This document shows, in pieces, positions 1 through 6,634 of a stretch of DNA of 12,413 nucleotides (position 1 is its first letter; each line of letters opens with the position of its first letter). The position numbers were made by a program, and so were the translations under genes. The notes beneath the pieces are model-generated. The model was not told the origin of the DNA, did no database searches, and worked only from the letters and a program-made list of their open reading frames with translations. This DNA is from Oscillospiraceae bacterium (GTDB taxonomy: Bacteria; Bacillota; Clostridia; Oscillospirales; Ruminococcaceae): NCBI GenBank assembly GCA_017451665.1, contig JAFTNX010000086.1, forward strand, positions 1 through 12,413, written 5' to 3'.

Positions 1-1649
1 CTGAAAAAATTTCAGCGAAAAATTCACAGCTTGATGACGCACAAAAGCACCGTGAAGAGCGCTATAACTACTATATCACAAACCTTGCGTCGGCGATTTC
101 TCATTCATTGACTGATGGCGCACCTTGTCCCGTTTGTGGAAGTATCCACCACCCGTCACCTGCAAAACCACCTGTTGACGTGGCTACTCAGGAGGAAATC
201 AAGGAGCTTGATAGCGGAATTGACACCTTGAGAAAGAGCGTTTCACAGCTTGAAAATGAGAAAAATCTTCTTTCAGCTGAGAATAAAAAACTGGAAACCG
301 ACCTTTCTCTGAAGAAAACCACACTTTCACAGCTTGAAAACTTTACTGACGAAGCAAAAATTTCCATTATTTCCGAATATAATGCCTCAATGTCAGCAGG
401 TGAAAAGCTTGAAAAGGCTACACAAACCCTTGAAAAACTCACTTCTCAAAAGAATACCCTTAACAGCGCACTTGAACAGCTTAAAAATTCAGCCCTTGAC
501 GCTGAAACCAGAAAGGCTACAAGCTTAGCCAAAATCGAAACCTTTACTGCTGAAATTCAAAGACTGGGAATGGGCGAGCTTAACGATATTAACCAGCTTG
601 AAAACAGCATTTCAATTTTCACAAGAAAAATTGAAACTTTTACCAAAAATAAGCAGGAAATTGAGCAGAATTTCAAGTCTGCATCCGAAAAGGTAATCAC
701 CTTTACAGAAAACAAAAAGACTGCTCTTGAAGAAATCGAAAAGGCTTCCGAAAAGCTTAAAAATGCCCAGAATAACTATGCTGAAATTATGCGTGAAAAG
801 GGCTTTTTCGATAAAAATGAGTACAACGCCTATCATATTTCCCGTGAAGAAATTTCAGCTAAGGAAAAGAGCTACGACGACTTTATTGAAAAATACAATT
901 CTCAGAATTCACAGCTTTCTCAGTTAAGAGAAAAACTCAAGGGAATTGAACGCCCTGATATTGAGGGAATTTCAAAGCAGCTCAGCGAAACTGAAATTCT
1001 CAAAAAGGCACTTCTATCTGAAAAGTCCTCACTTAACACGAGTATCGAAACCCTCACAAAGGACATTCTCTACTATGATGAAAACTACAAAAATTACCGT
1101 GAATTCAGCGAAAACGGTAACCGTCTTTCACGTTTTGGCAGAGATATCCGAGGGGATAACAGTATCGGTCTGAGAAGATACGTTCTCGGAGTTATGCTTG
1201 ACAAGATAATTGACGAGGCGAATATTATTCTCCGTGAAATCAAGGGAGGACAGTTCAGCCTGTTTGTTCACCGTGAAAAAGAAGGTGGCAAAAAGCATTT
1301 CGGTCTGGAAATTTTCGTTTTAAGCACTCACGCCGAACACCCTTACAGCGTGCGTTCACTTTCAGGTGGCGAAAAATTCCTTGTGGCTATGGCACTCTCA
1401 ATGGCACTTTCCTCTATCGTTCAGATGTATGCCGGCGGAATACGCATCGACGCACTCTTTATAGATGAGGGCTTCGGAACTCTTGATAACGACGTGCTTA
1501 ACGACGCTATGAAGGTGCTTTCTTCTGTCAGCCAGTCAAGAAAGGTTCTTGGAATTATCTCTCACGTTGATATTCTGAAGGACGCTATCCCTAAAAAGAT
1601 AAATGTAATCAGCACCCCTGACGGTTCACGACTGTCTGTGGATTTTTAA
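1..1649 (+). CDS. sbcC: Exonuclease SbcC (Rad50-like SMC ATPase), 3' part only
   Basis: This is the C-terminal part of the large subunit of the SbcCD nuclease, which cuts hairpins and processes DNA ends; the N-terminal Walker A half lies before the window. The frame is open from base 3, so the gene runs off the left edge, and the first possible start inside (TTG at 108) is internal, not a true start. The zinc-hook CPVC lies at 126-137, followed by HHP as is usual in SbcC. A long Lys/Glu-rich coiled coil follows up to about base 1130. The ABC signature LSGGEK is at 1359-1376 and the Walker B plus D-loop region (LFIDEGFGTLD) starts at 1455. Together these give the second half of a head domain, with a normal C-terminus. 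The sbcD partner would be expected upstream. The gene ends in TAA and is followed at once by a strong terminator, so it is probably transcribed separately from the cell wall cluster. Confidence 0.95.
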   Translation, partial: EKISAKNSQLDDAQKHREERYNYYITNLASAISHSLTDGAPCPVCGSIHHPSPAKPPVDVATQEEIKELDSGIDTLRKSVSQLENEKNLLSAENKKLETDLSLKKTTLSQLENFTDEAKISIISEYNASMSAGEKLEKATQTLEKLTSQKNTLNSALEQLKNSALDAETRKATSLAKIETFTAEIQRLGMGELNDINQLENSISIFTRKIETFTKNKQEIEQNFKSASEKVITFTENKKTALEEIEKASEKLKNAQNNYAEIMREKGFFDKNEYNAYHISREEISAKEKSYDDFIEKYNSQNSQLSQLREKLKGIERPDIEGISKQLSETEILKKALLSEKSSLNTSIETLTKDILYYDENYKNYREFSENGNRLSRFGRDIRGDNSIGLRRYVLGVMLDKIIDEANIILREIKGGQFSLFVHREKEGGKKHFGLEIFVLSTHAEHPYSVRSLSGGEKFLVAMALSMALSSIVQMYAGGIRIDALFIDEGFGTLDNDVLNDAMKVLSSVSQSRKVLGIISHVDILKDAIPKKINVISTPDGSRLSVDF

Positions 1650-1655
1650 AAATTA

Positions 1656-1691
1656 CCCCGTTGAAGTCCCCACTTTGACGGGGATTTTTTT
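1656..1691 (+). terminator. Rho-independent terminator of sbcC
   Basis: A 12-bp stem (1656-1667 with 1672-1683) includes two G-T wobble pairs, closes on a CCCC loop at 1668-1671, and is followed by A and seven T at 1685-1691. It lies 6 bases after the sbcC stop codon. It separates the repair gene from the dcw cluster. Confidence 0.93.
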
Positions 1692-1862
1692 GCATTTTTT
1701 CGGCATTTGTGAAAAAATTCTGAAACTTCTGGGTATTTTTGTAAAAAAGCCTCTGTAAAGCTTGAAACCCTTACGCATAAACCCTTGATTATATGGCTTT
1801 TTGGGTGAAATTTGTCAAAAAATGCGCGTTCACAAAAAGTTTACATTTAACATAAAAACAAA

Positions 1863-1876
1863 CGAAAATATGTTCG
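1863..1876. promoter_or_regulatory. LexA/DinR (SOS) box-like palindrome
   Basis: The 14 bases CGAAAATATGTTCG differ at one position from CGAACATATGTTCG, a form of the Gram-positive LexA (DinR) site CGAAC-N4-GTTCG. The flanks extend the dyad to 7 bp per arm (AAACGAA at 1860-1866, TTCGTTT at 1873-1879). It lies about 220 bases before mraZ, downstream of the sbcC terminator, and overlaps a weak promoter-like pair. The match is seen; LexA binding is inferred. The mismatch falls in one half-site, so binding could be weak. Confidence 0.45.
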
Positions 1877-1885
1877 TTTTTGCTT

Positions 1886-1928
1886 AAAAATCCCTAAAAA
1901 CCGACACTTTTTTTACTTTGGGATTTTT
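1886..1928 (+). terminator. Possible terminator-like hairpin
   Basis: AAAAATCCC (1886-1894) is exactly complementary to GGGATTTTT (1920-1928). The stem can continue inward as TAAAAA (1895-1900) with TTTTTA (1910-1915), leaving a 4-base bulge at 1916-1919 and a 9-base loop. The 3' arm ends in TTTTT and is followed by CTTACTCTTT, as in an imperfect terminator. The stem is mostly A-T with only three G-C pairs, so termination may be weak. It lies between the LexA-like box and the mraZ promoter and could end transcripts starting upstream. Confidence 0.35.
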
Positions 1929-2000
1929 CTTACTCTTTAAAAATGAGGCAAAAGTTGGAAAAATCGCACTCTTTGACGAAAAACTTACTGAAATTTGTGG

Positions 2001-2029
2001 TTGCATTTTTGAAAGTTATGTTGTATAAT
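2001..2029 (+). promoter_or_regulatory. Sigma-A type promoter of the dcw cluster (PmraZ)
   Basis: A perfect -10 hexamer TATAAT lies at 2024-2029, with 17 bp to a weak -35 TTGCAT at 2001-2006 (three of six consensus bases). Transcription would start near 2036, giving a leader of about 60 bases before mraZ. The predicted start falls at the edge of the three MraZ-type repeats, which fits repression by MraZ. This is the best promoter candidate I found in the window. Confidence 0.75.
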
Positions 2030-2037
2030 GAACTTGC

Positions 2038-2067
2038 AGTGGTAAAAAGTGCGAAAAAGTGGTAACT
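2038..2067 (+). promoter_or_regulatory. MraZ operator: three direct repeats with 10-bp period
   Basis: Three consecutive 10-mers, AGTGGTAAAA, AGTGCGAAAA and AGTGGTAACT, start at 2038, 2048 and 2058. All share AGTG, and copies 2 and 3 are preceded by AAAA. MraZ is known to bind tandem direct repeats one helical turn apart upstream of its own gene (TGGG-type in E. coli, AAAGTG-type in Mycoplasma). Here the array begins right after the predicted transcription start and ends 31 bases before the mraZ start codon. Autoregulation by MraZ is inferred from this match. Confidence 0.8.
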
Positions 2068-2098
2068 ATTCCCTAAAATTTTCCAAGGAGGTGACGAA

Positions 2099-2530
2099 AT
2101 GCCAAACAAGATGTTAAACGGAACATTCTTTCAGTCTATGGACGTAAAGGGAAGAATGAGCTTTCCTACAAAACTAAGAGAAATAATTGGCGAAAATTTC
2201 GTCATCACAAAAGGACTCACGGGATGCCTTTTTGCATATTCACTGGAAGACTTTGAAAAGCTTGCAGAAAAACTCAGCGATATGCCTATGGCTAAGGCAC
2301 TTACTGTACAGAGATTCTTTATGGCAAGTGCTTCTAATGTTGAGGCAGATAAGCAGGGACGTATTTTAGTTCCTCAGGCTCTGAGAGAATTTGCAGGACT
2401 TGAAAAGGAAATTGTAGTTGCGGGTGTATCTGACCGAGCTGAAATCTGGGATAAGGCAAAGTGGGATGAATTCAATTCATCTATCAGCGAAGAATCAGTT
2501 ATGGAAGCTTTGGAAGGACTGGATTTTTAA
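2099..2530 (+). CDS. mraZ: Transcriptional regulator MraZ
   Basis: MraZ is a DNA-binding protein of the AbrB/SpoVT fold that forms ring oligomers and controls the division and cell wall cluster that it heads. At 143 residues it has the usual length. The two repeats expected in the family each show the DxxxR signature: DVKGR in the N-terminal half (about residues 16-20) and DKQGR in the second (about residues 84-88), each followed by a P..LRE segment. The start is firm: a near-perfect Shine-Dalgarno AAGGAGGTGA at 2085-2094 sits at good distance from ATG. The stop codon directly abuts the GTG of rsmH, so the two are probably translated together. Its likely operator is the triple repeat just upstream. 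Confidence 0.97.
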   Translation: MPNKMLNGTFFQSMDVKGRMSFPTKLREIIGENFVITKGLTGCLFAYSLEDFEKLAEKLSDMPMAKALTVQRFFMASASNVEADKQGRILVPQALREFAGLEKEIVVAGVSDRAEIWDKAKWDEFNSSISEESVMEALEGLDF

Positions 2531-3466
2531 GTGGCAGAGTTTCGACATGTGTCGGTACTTCTTGATGAATGTATCGAAGGATTGAACATCAGACCTGATG
2601 GGATTTATGTTGACGGTACTGCAGGTGGTGCAGGTCATAGTGCTGAAATTGCAAAGCGTCTTACAACAGGACGACTTGTTGCAATCGACCGTGACCCTGA
2701 AGCTGTTGCAGTGGCAACTGAAAGACTCAAAGACTACAATGCTCTTGTTGTAAGGAATAATTATTCTGCAATTGATGAAGTTTTAGAAGAACTTCAGATT
2801 GACGGTTGCGACGGAATTCTTATGGATTTGGGAGTTTCATCATTTCAGCTTGATACAGCTGAAAGAGGATTTTCCTATCATAACGACGCTCCTCTCGATA
2901 TGAGAATGAGCAAAGAGGGAATTTCAGCAAAGGATATTGTGAATGAGTATTCATTTCAACAGCTCTCTAAAATTATATTTGAATACGGCGAAGAAAAGTT
3001 TGCCAGAAACATAGCTGCAGAAATCGTAAAACAAAGAGAACAAAAGCTTATAAATACAACTTCTGAATTGGCAGAAATTATTAAAAGTGCGGTTCCTGCA
3101 AAGGTGAGAAGAGAAAAAAATCCTTGTAAAAAAACGTTTCAGGCAATAAGAATTGCTGTTAATAGTGAACTTGAGCATCTGTCGGTTGCTCTTGACAAAG
3201 CCTTTTCCTGCCTCAAAGTCGGGGGAAGACTTTGTATAATCACGTTTCACTCACTTGAAGACAGACTTGTTAAACAGCGCTTTGCATCTTTCTGTAAAGG
3301 ATGTATATGCCCACCGGATTTTCCACAGTGCGTTTGTGGAAAAACTCCTGAGGGTAAGCTTATAAACAAAAAGCCTATCGAACCAAGCGAGGAAGAGCTT
3401 TTATATAATAAGAGAAGCAGGAGCGCAAAACTCAGAATTATAGAGAGAATAAGAGAAAAAGATTAA
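2531..3466 (+). CDS. rsmH: 16S rRNA (cytosine-1402-N4)-methyltransferase RsmH
   Basis: RsmH (MraW) uses S-adenosylmethionine to methylate N4 of C1402 in the 16S rRNA decoding centre. The 311-residue length is typical. The SAM-binding motif VDGTAGGAGHS is at residues 27-37, DRDP at 53-56, DLGVSSFQLD at 99-108, PLDMRM at 121-126, FQAIRIAVN at 203-211 and ITFHSLEDRLVK at 237-248. A Cys-rich stretch (residues 255-269, five Cys) and the terminal RSRSAKLRIIER are also family hallmarks. The GTG start at 2531 touches the mraZ stop and gives the expected N-terminus (HVSVLLDECIEGL). The ribosome site is GGAAGGA inside the mraZ end, about 12 bases upstream, so translational coupling with mraZ is likely. 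Confidence 0.97.
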   Translation: MAEFRHVSVLLDECIEGLNIRPDGIYVDGTAGGAGHSAEIAKRLTTGRLVAIDRDPEAVAVATERLKDYNALVVRNNYSAIDEVLEELQIDGCDGILMDLGVSSFQLDTAERGFSYHNDAPLDMRMSKEGISAKDIVNEYSFQQLSKIIFEYGEEKFARNIAAEIVKQREQKLINTTSELAEIIKSAVPAKVRREKNPCKKTFQAIRIAVNSELEHLSVALDKAFSCLKVGGRLCIITFHSLEDRLVKQRFASFCKGCICPPDFPQCVCGKTPEGKLINKKPIEPSEEELLYNKRSRSAKLRIIERIREKD

Positions 3467-3637
3467 AAAAGAAAAAGAGACTTTTTGCACGATTATTTGT
3501 AGTGCGAAACAAAGAAGACAACTGTCCGAATGGACACAACAAAATGATGCAAAAAATTCAGGAGACCCTTATTTAAGGAAACTTAGGATGTTGCAGATGC
3601 CTGCGTAAGGTCAGACAGAAAAAATAGAGGTGCTAAA
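3467..3637 (+). other. Structured 171-base gap between rsmH and ftsL
   Basis: No gene with a normal start is seen here. Several inverted repeats are present: TTTTGCAC (3483-3490) with GTGCGAAA (3502-3509, one G-T pair); TGTCC/GGACA (3523-3527 and 3532-3536, GAAT loop); CCTT/AAGG (3567-3570 and 3575-3578); and CTTA/TAAG (3582-3585 and 3606-3609) around GCAG/CTGC (3593-3596 and 3601-3604). GACCCTTA (3564-3571) could instead pair with TAAGGTC (3606-3612) with one bulged C. No T-run follows, so it does not look like a simple terminator. I see no convincing promoter. The stretch ends in the ftsL ribosome site. Confidence 0.4.
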
Positions 3638-4111
3638 ATGGCTGGAGATAATCTGGCAAGAGTAAGAGCCTATGAACCCGAACTGCAACGTGCAGAGGCT
3701 CCGAAAATCAGACACAGAAAAATGCCTAAGCCTAAGAGCGAGGCAACACTTAAATGCATAAAGAGAGTTGCAATGGGAATTATCGCATTTGCAATAATGT
3801 TTGCATTTATTTACGGCAAGGTTGAACTGTCAAGAATTACAAACGAACAGTCAGAGCTTATGGCTCAGCTTGCACAGCTTGAAGAAAATAATCTGTCACT
3901 GGAATCAGAGCTTGAAGCAAAAACAAGCCTTGTGAAGGTGGAAGACTATGCCGAAAATGAACTTGGACTTGTTAAGCTCGACAAATCACAGATAGAATAT
4001 GTCGAGATTGAAAACGATAATGTCATTGAGGTTATCGAGAAGGAAGACGAAAGCGTCTGGAGCTCGATAAAGAACTGGTTTGACGGAGTTCTGGAATATA
4101 TCGGCATATAG
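3638..4111 (+). CDS. ftsL: Cell division protein FtsL (septum formation initiator family)
   Basis: FtsL is a small bitopic membrane protein of the divisome that pairs with DivIC/FtsB and helps activate septal wall synthesis. The call rests on position between rsmH and the class B PBP and on architecture, since FtsL sequences are poorly conserved. A basic cytoplasmic N-terminus (about 42 residues) precedes one membrane segment (about 43-60) and a coiled coil (about 62-95, LAQLEENNLSLESELE). The segment VEDYAENELGLVKLDKS (101-117) matches the conserved A..LG...  region of the FtsL/DivIC family. The protein is longer than many FtsL, with an acidic linker (125-139) and a C-terminal aromatic/hydrophobic helix-like tail (about 140-157). 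ATG follows AGAGGTG (3626-3632) at good spacing. Gaps of about 170-190 bases flank the gene on both sides. Confidence 0.85.
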   Translation: MAGDNLARVRAYEPELQRAEAPKIRHRKMPKPKSEATLKCIKRVAMGIIAFAIMFAFIYGKVELSRITNEQSELMAQLAQLEENNLSLESELEAKTSLVKVEDYAENELGLVKLDKSQIEYVEIENDNVIEVIEKEDESVWSSIKNWFDGVLEYIGI

Positions 4112-4297
4112 TAAAATAAGATATTAGTGACCGTTTGGAAAGTTAAGCCTTGTTCCTATTGAATTGTAAAATTCGGTAAGGGAATCGGACTTAGCTTTCT
4201 TGTGTTAATAAAGCTATGTAAAAAAATAGGGAAAATTAAAGTTTTATAGTTAAATATAGAGAAAAATACAGTTTTTATATAAAAAGGAGGTTACCTC
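4112..4297 (+). other. AT-rich 186-base gap between ftsL and the PBP gene
   Basis: No gene is seen. A hairpin GAATT-GTAA-AATTC lies at 4161-4174. A perfect 7-bp inverted repeat TAGCTTT/AAAGCTA lies at 4192-4198 and 4210-4216 with an 11-base loop. Downstream the region is very rich in A and T. -10-like words occur (TATAGT at 4245-4250, TATATA at 4276-4281) but none has a good -35 at proper distance, so a secondary promoter is possible, not shown. It ends in a strong AAAGGAGG (4283-4290) for the PBP gene. Confidence 0.35.
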
Positions 4298-6619
4298 GTG
4301 GCTGAAAACAAGACCGAAAATAATCAGAAAAAAACGCCTGCTGTAACAGACAGACCGGCTGCATATATGAAGCTGAGAATGCGACTTGGAACTCTTATCG
4401 GAGTGGCAGTAATGGTTACTGCTATTATTATGACAATGGTGAGATATGCTATTATCGAATCCGACGAGTTAAAGGAATTTGCAAACGCTCAGCAGCTTGA
4501 TAGCAAAATCGTTGACGCTACAAGAGGTACAATCTATGACGCAAACGGCGACGTGCTTGCAAGAAGCGCTACCGTTTATACAGTTTTCGTTGACCCGGGC
4601 GAAATGAAGGTTTATCTTGAAAACCTCACCGACGAAAATATGGCTTCAAAGGTTAATGAGGACGGCACAAGAGTTTATGTTTCACTTGACGAAATCTGTA
4701 TGAATATCGCACAGATTCTTGATATGGATGTAGAGGAAGTCAAGGAAAAGGCACTGAAGGATTCACGTTATGAAATCCTTATGAGAAATGTTGAAAAAAC
4801 AACTGCCGATAAAATCTGGGAATACCTCAAAAAGCATAAAATCAATGCCATCGACTGCCAGTCATCATCAAAGAGATTTTATTCTCAGAATGAACTTGCA
4901 GCAGCAGTTATCGGACATCTTAATTTTGACGGACAGGGTATTTATGGTCTTGAGGCTTACTATGACGAATACCTTATGGGCGTTGACGGAAGAACTGTTT
5001 ATGCAAGAGACCGTGACGGAAATGAAATTCCTTATGAGTATAAGCAGAGCTATGACGCACAGTCGGGAAATTCACTTGTTTTGAATCTTGATATTACAAT
5101 CCAGCGTTATCTTGAAAAAGCACTTAACGACGCTGTTGATTTGAATAAGCCGAATGAACGTGCCTGCGGAATTATTATGAACTGTAATACAGGCGCAGTT
5201 CTTGCTATGGCTACTTCACCTGGATATGACCTTAATAATCCTGCTGAAATCTTTGACGAAAAAACTGCACTTGAACTTGCAGGTATCGCAAATGATGAGG
5301 AATATAATAAAGCAAAGCTCGAAGCGTGGAGCGTTCAGTGGAAAAACAAGGCTATCACAGAAATCTATAACCCGGGTTCTGTATTTAAGGTAATTACAGG
5401 CTCATCTGCACTTGAAGAGGGCGCAATCAACCTTACAGAAACCTTTGGCTGTACAACATCAATTACAGTTGCCGACAGAGAAATCGGCTGTTGGTCAACA
5501 AGACCACACGGTCAGCAGACCTTTGCTGAAGCTATGGTACATTCCTGTAACCCTGCATTCGTTCAGATTGGTCAGGCTATGGGCGCTGAAGATTTTTCCA
5601 AGTACTTCAAGGCTTACGGCTTTACTGAAAGAACAGGTATCGACCTTCCAAGTGAGGGAAACTCAATCTTTATGTCACTTGCAAATATGGGACCTGTTGA
5701 ACTTGCGTCTTGTTCATTCGGACAGACAAATAAGGTTACACCTATCCAGATGATAACAGCTTATGCTGCTTGTATTAACGGGGGATATCTCCTTACACCA
5801 CAGGTTGTTGATAAGATTATCGACAGCGATACAGGAAATGTTGTTAAGGATATTCAGCCTGTTGTAAAAAGACAGGTTATTTCCGAAGAAACTTCAAAAA
5901 CAATGAGAGAAATTCTCGAAAATGTTGTTAATACAGAAACAGGCTCAAACTCATATATCAAGGGCTACCGTATCGGTGGTAAATCAGGTACTTCACAGAA
6001 AATCGACGTTGACGTAACCGGTAATACCTACGTTTCATCATACTGTGCTTTTGCACCTGCTGACGACCCTGAAATCATTATGCTTGTAATGGTTGACGAC
6101 CCGACTGGCGACAGATATTACGGAAGCCAGGTTGCAGCACCTATCGTTACACAGGTTTTTGAAGAACTTCTCCCATATATGGGATACTTCCCGGAATATA
6201 CAGAAGAAGAACTTAAACAGCTTTCTGTATCTGTTCCACTTGTTGAACTCCAGACAGTTGATACAGCAATTTCAACTCTTGAAGCTTCAGACCTTGAGGC
6301 AATTGTTATCGGAAACGGCTCAAAGGTTTATAAGCAGGTACCTGCTTCAGGAACAATTCCAAGAGGCTGTCAGATTGTTCTTTATACAGACGAAAATTAC
6401 GAAGAGGAATATACAACCGTTCCGAATCTTTACGGACTTACACTCAGCCAGACAGAAGCCGCACTTTTTGAGGCAGGTCTTAACTATGAACCTACGGGAA
6501 GTGCAAGATATGAATCAGGTGCTGTCTGCTCATCACAGAATTATTTTGAAGGAAATCAGGTTCCTAAGGGAACGATAATTACAGTAGGCTTCACACAGAA
6601 TGAGGCTTCATCACAGTAA
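4298..6619 (+). CDS. Class B penicillin-binding protein with PASTA domains (FtsI/PBP2B/SpoVD type)
   Basis: This is a monofunctional transpeptidase that crosslinks peptidoglycan at the septum (PBP2B/FtsI role) or in the spore cortex (SpoVD role). A cytoplasmic N-terminus and one membrane segment (about residues 33-52) lead into the PBP dimerisation domain (about 68-250, with the early motif ATRGTIYDANGDVLA). The transpeptidase domain (about 260-625) has all three active-site motifs: SVFK with the nucleophile Ser361 and Lys364, SCN at 416-418, and KSGT at 562-565. Two C-terminal PASTA modules follow, about 645-698 and 705-766, the second opening with VPNLYGLTLSQTEAAL. The 773-residue length fits this class. 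The GTG start at 4298 follows AAAGGAGG with 7 bases between. PASTA modules favour SpoVD or a Gram-positive PBP2B; sequence alone does not settle division versus sporulation, so no symbol is given. Confidence 0.95.
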   Translation: MAENKTENNQKKTPAVTDRPAAYMKLRMRLGTLIGVAVMVTAIIMTMVRYAIIESDELKEFANAQQLDSKIVDATRGTIYDANGDVLARSATVYTVFVDPGEMKVYLENLTDENMASKVNEDGTRVYVSLDEICMNIAQILDMDVEEVKEKALKDSRYEILMRNVEKTTADKIWEYLKKHKINAIDCQSSSKRFYSQNELAAAVIGHLNFDGQGIYGLEAYYDEYLMGVDGRTVYARDRDGNEIPYEYKQSYDAQSGNSLVLNLDITIQRYLEKALNDAVDLNKPNERACGIIMNCNTGAVLAMATSPGYDLNNPAEIFDEKTALELAGIANDEEYNKAKLEAWSVQWKNKAITEIYNPGSVFKVITGSSALEEGAINLTETFGCTTSITVADREIGCWSTRPHGQQTFAEAMVHSCNPAFVQIGQAMGAEDFSKYFKAYGFTERTGIDLPSEGNSIFMSLANMGPVELASCSFGQTNKVTPIQMITAYAACINGGYLLTPQVVDKIIDSDTGNVVKDIQPVVKRQVISEETSKTMREILENVVNTETGSNSYIKGYRIGGKSGTSQKIDVDVTGNTYVSSYCAFAPADDPEIIMLVMVDDPTGDRYYGSQVAAPIVTQVFEELLPYMGYFPEYTEEELKQLSVSVPLVELQTVDTAISTLEASDLEAIVIGNGSKVYKQVPASGTIPRGCQIVLYTDENYEEEYTTVPNLYGLTLSQTEAALFEAGLNYEPTGSARYESGAVCSSQNYFEGNQVPKGTIITVGFTQNEASSQ

Positions 6620-6634
6620 AAAGGAGAGATATTT

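Larger units (their letters stand above)
1692..2000. other. Non-coding AT-rich region upstream of the mraZ promoter
   Basis: No convincing gene is seen on either strand. Besides the LexA-like box and hairpin listed separately, it holds an 8-bp inverted repeat AAAAAGCC/GGCTTTTT (1744-1751 and 1795-1802) with a 43-base interval. It also holds a direct repeat AAACCCTT (1765-1772 and 1779-1786, 14-bp period). A 9-base word TCCCTAAAA occurs at 1891-1899 and again at 2070-2078, between the operator and mraZ. A weak promoter-like pair, TTTACA at 1840-1845 and GAAAAT at 1864-1869 with 18-bp spacing, overlaps the LexA-like box. None of these has a certain role. Confidence 0.5.

Noticed and set aside
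108..110. TTG as a start of an independent gene
   Set aside because: The frame is open upstream to the window edge, and the zinc hook follows within 10 codons, so it is internal to sbcC.
1905..1920. Reverse-strand AAAGT repeats as a further MraZ site
   Set aside because: The spacing is 9, not 10, and one copy lacks the full AGTG core.
3544..3576. Ten-codon leader peptide (ATGATGCAA...) before ftsL
   Set aside because: No ribosome site and no run of regulatory codons; no basis for calling it.
3453..3608. Start-less open frame of about 51 codons across the rsmH-ftsL gap
   Set aside because: No ATG, GTG or TTG near its beginning, no ribosome site and no recognisable similarity. The length is plausible by chance in AT-rich DNA.
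6093..6578. Second + strand frame of 161 codons inside the PBP gene
   Set aside because: It is rich in His, Gln, Leu and Arg, as expected from an off-frame reading of the PASTA-coding region; no own start context.
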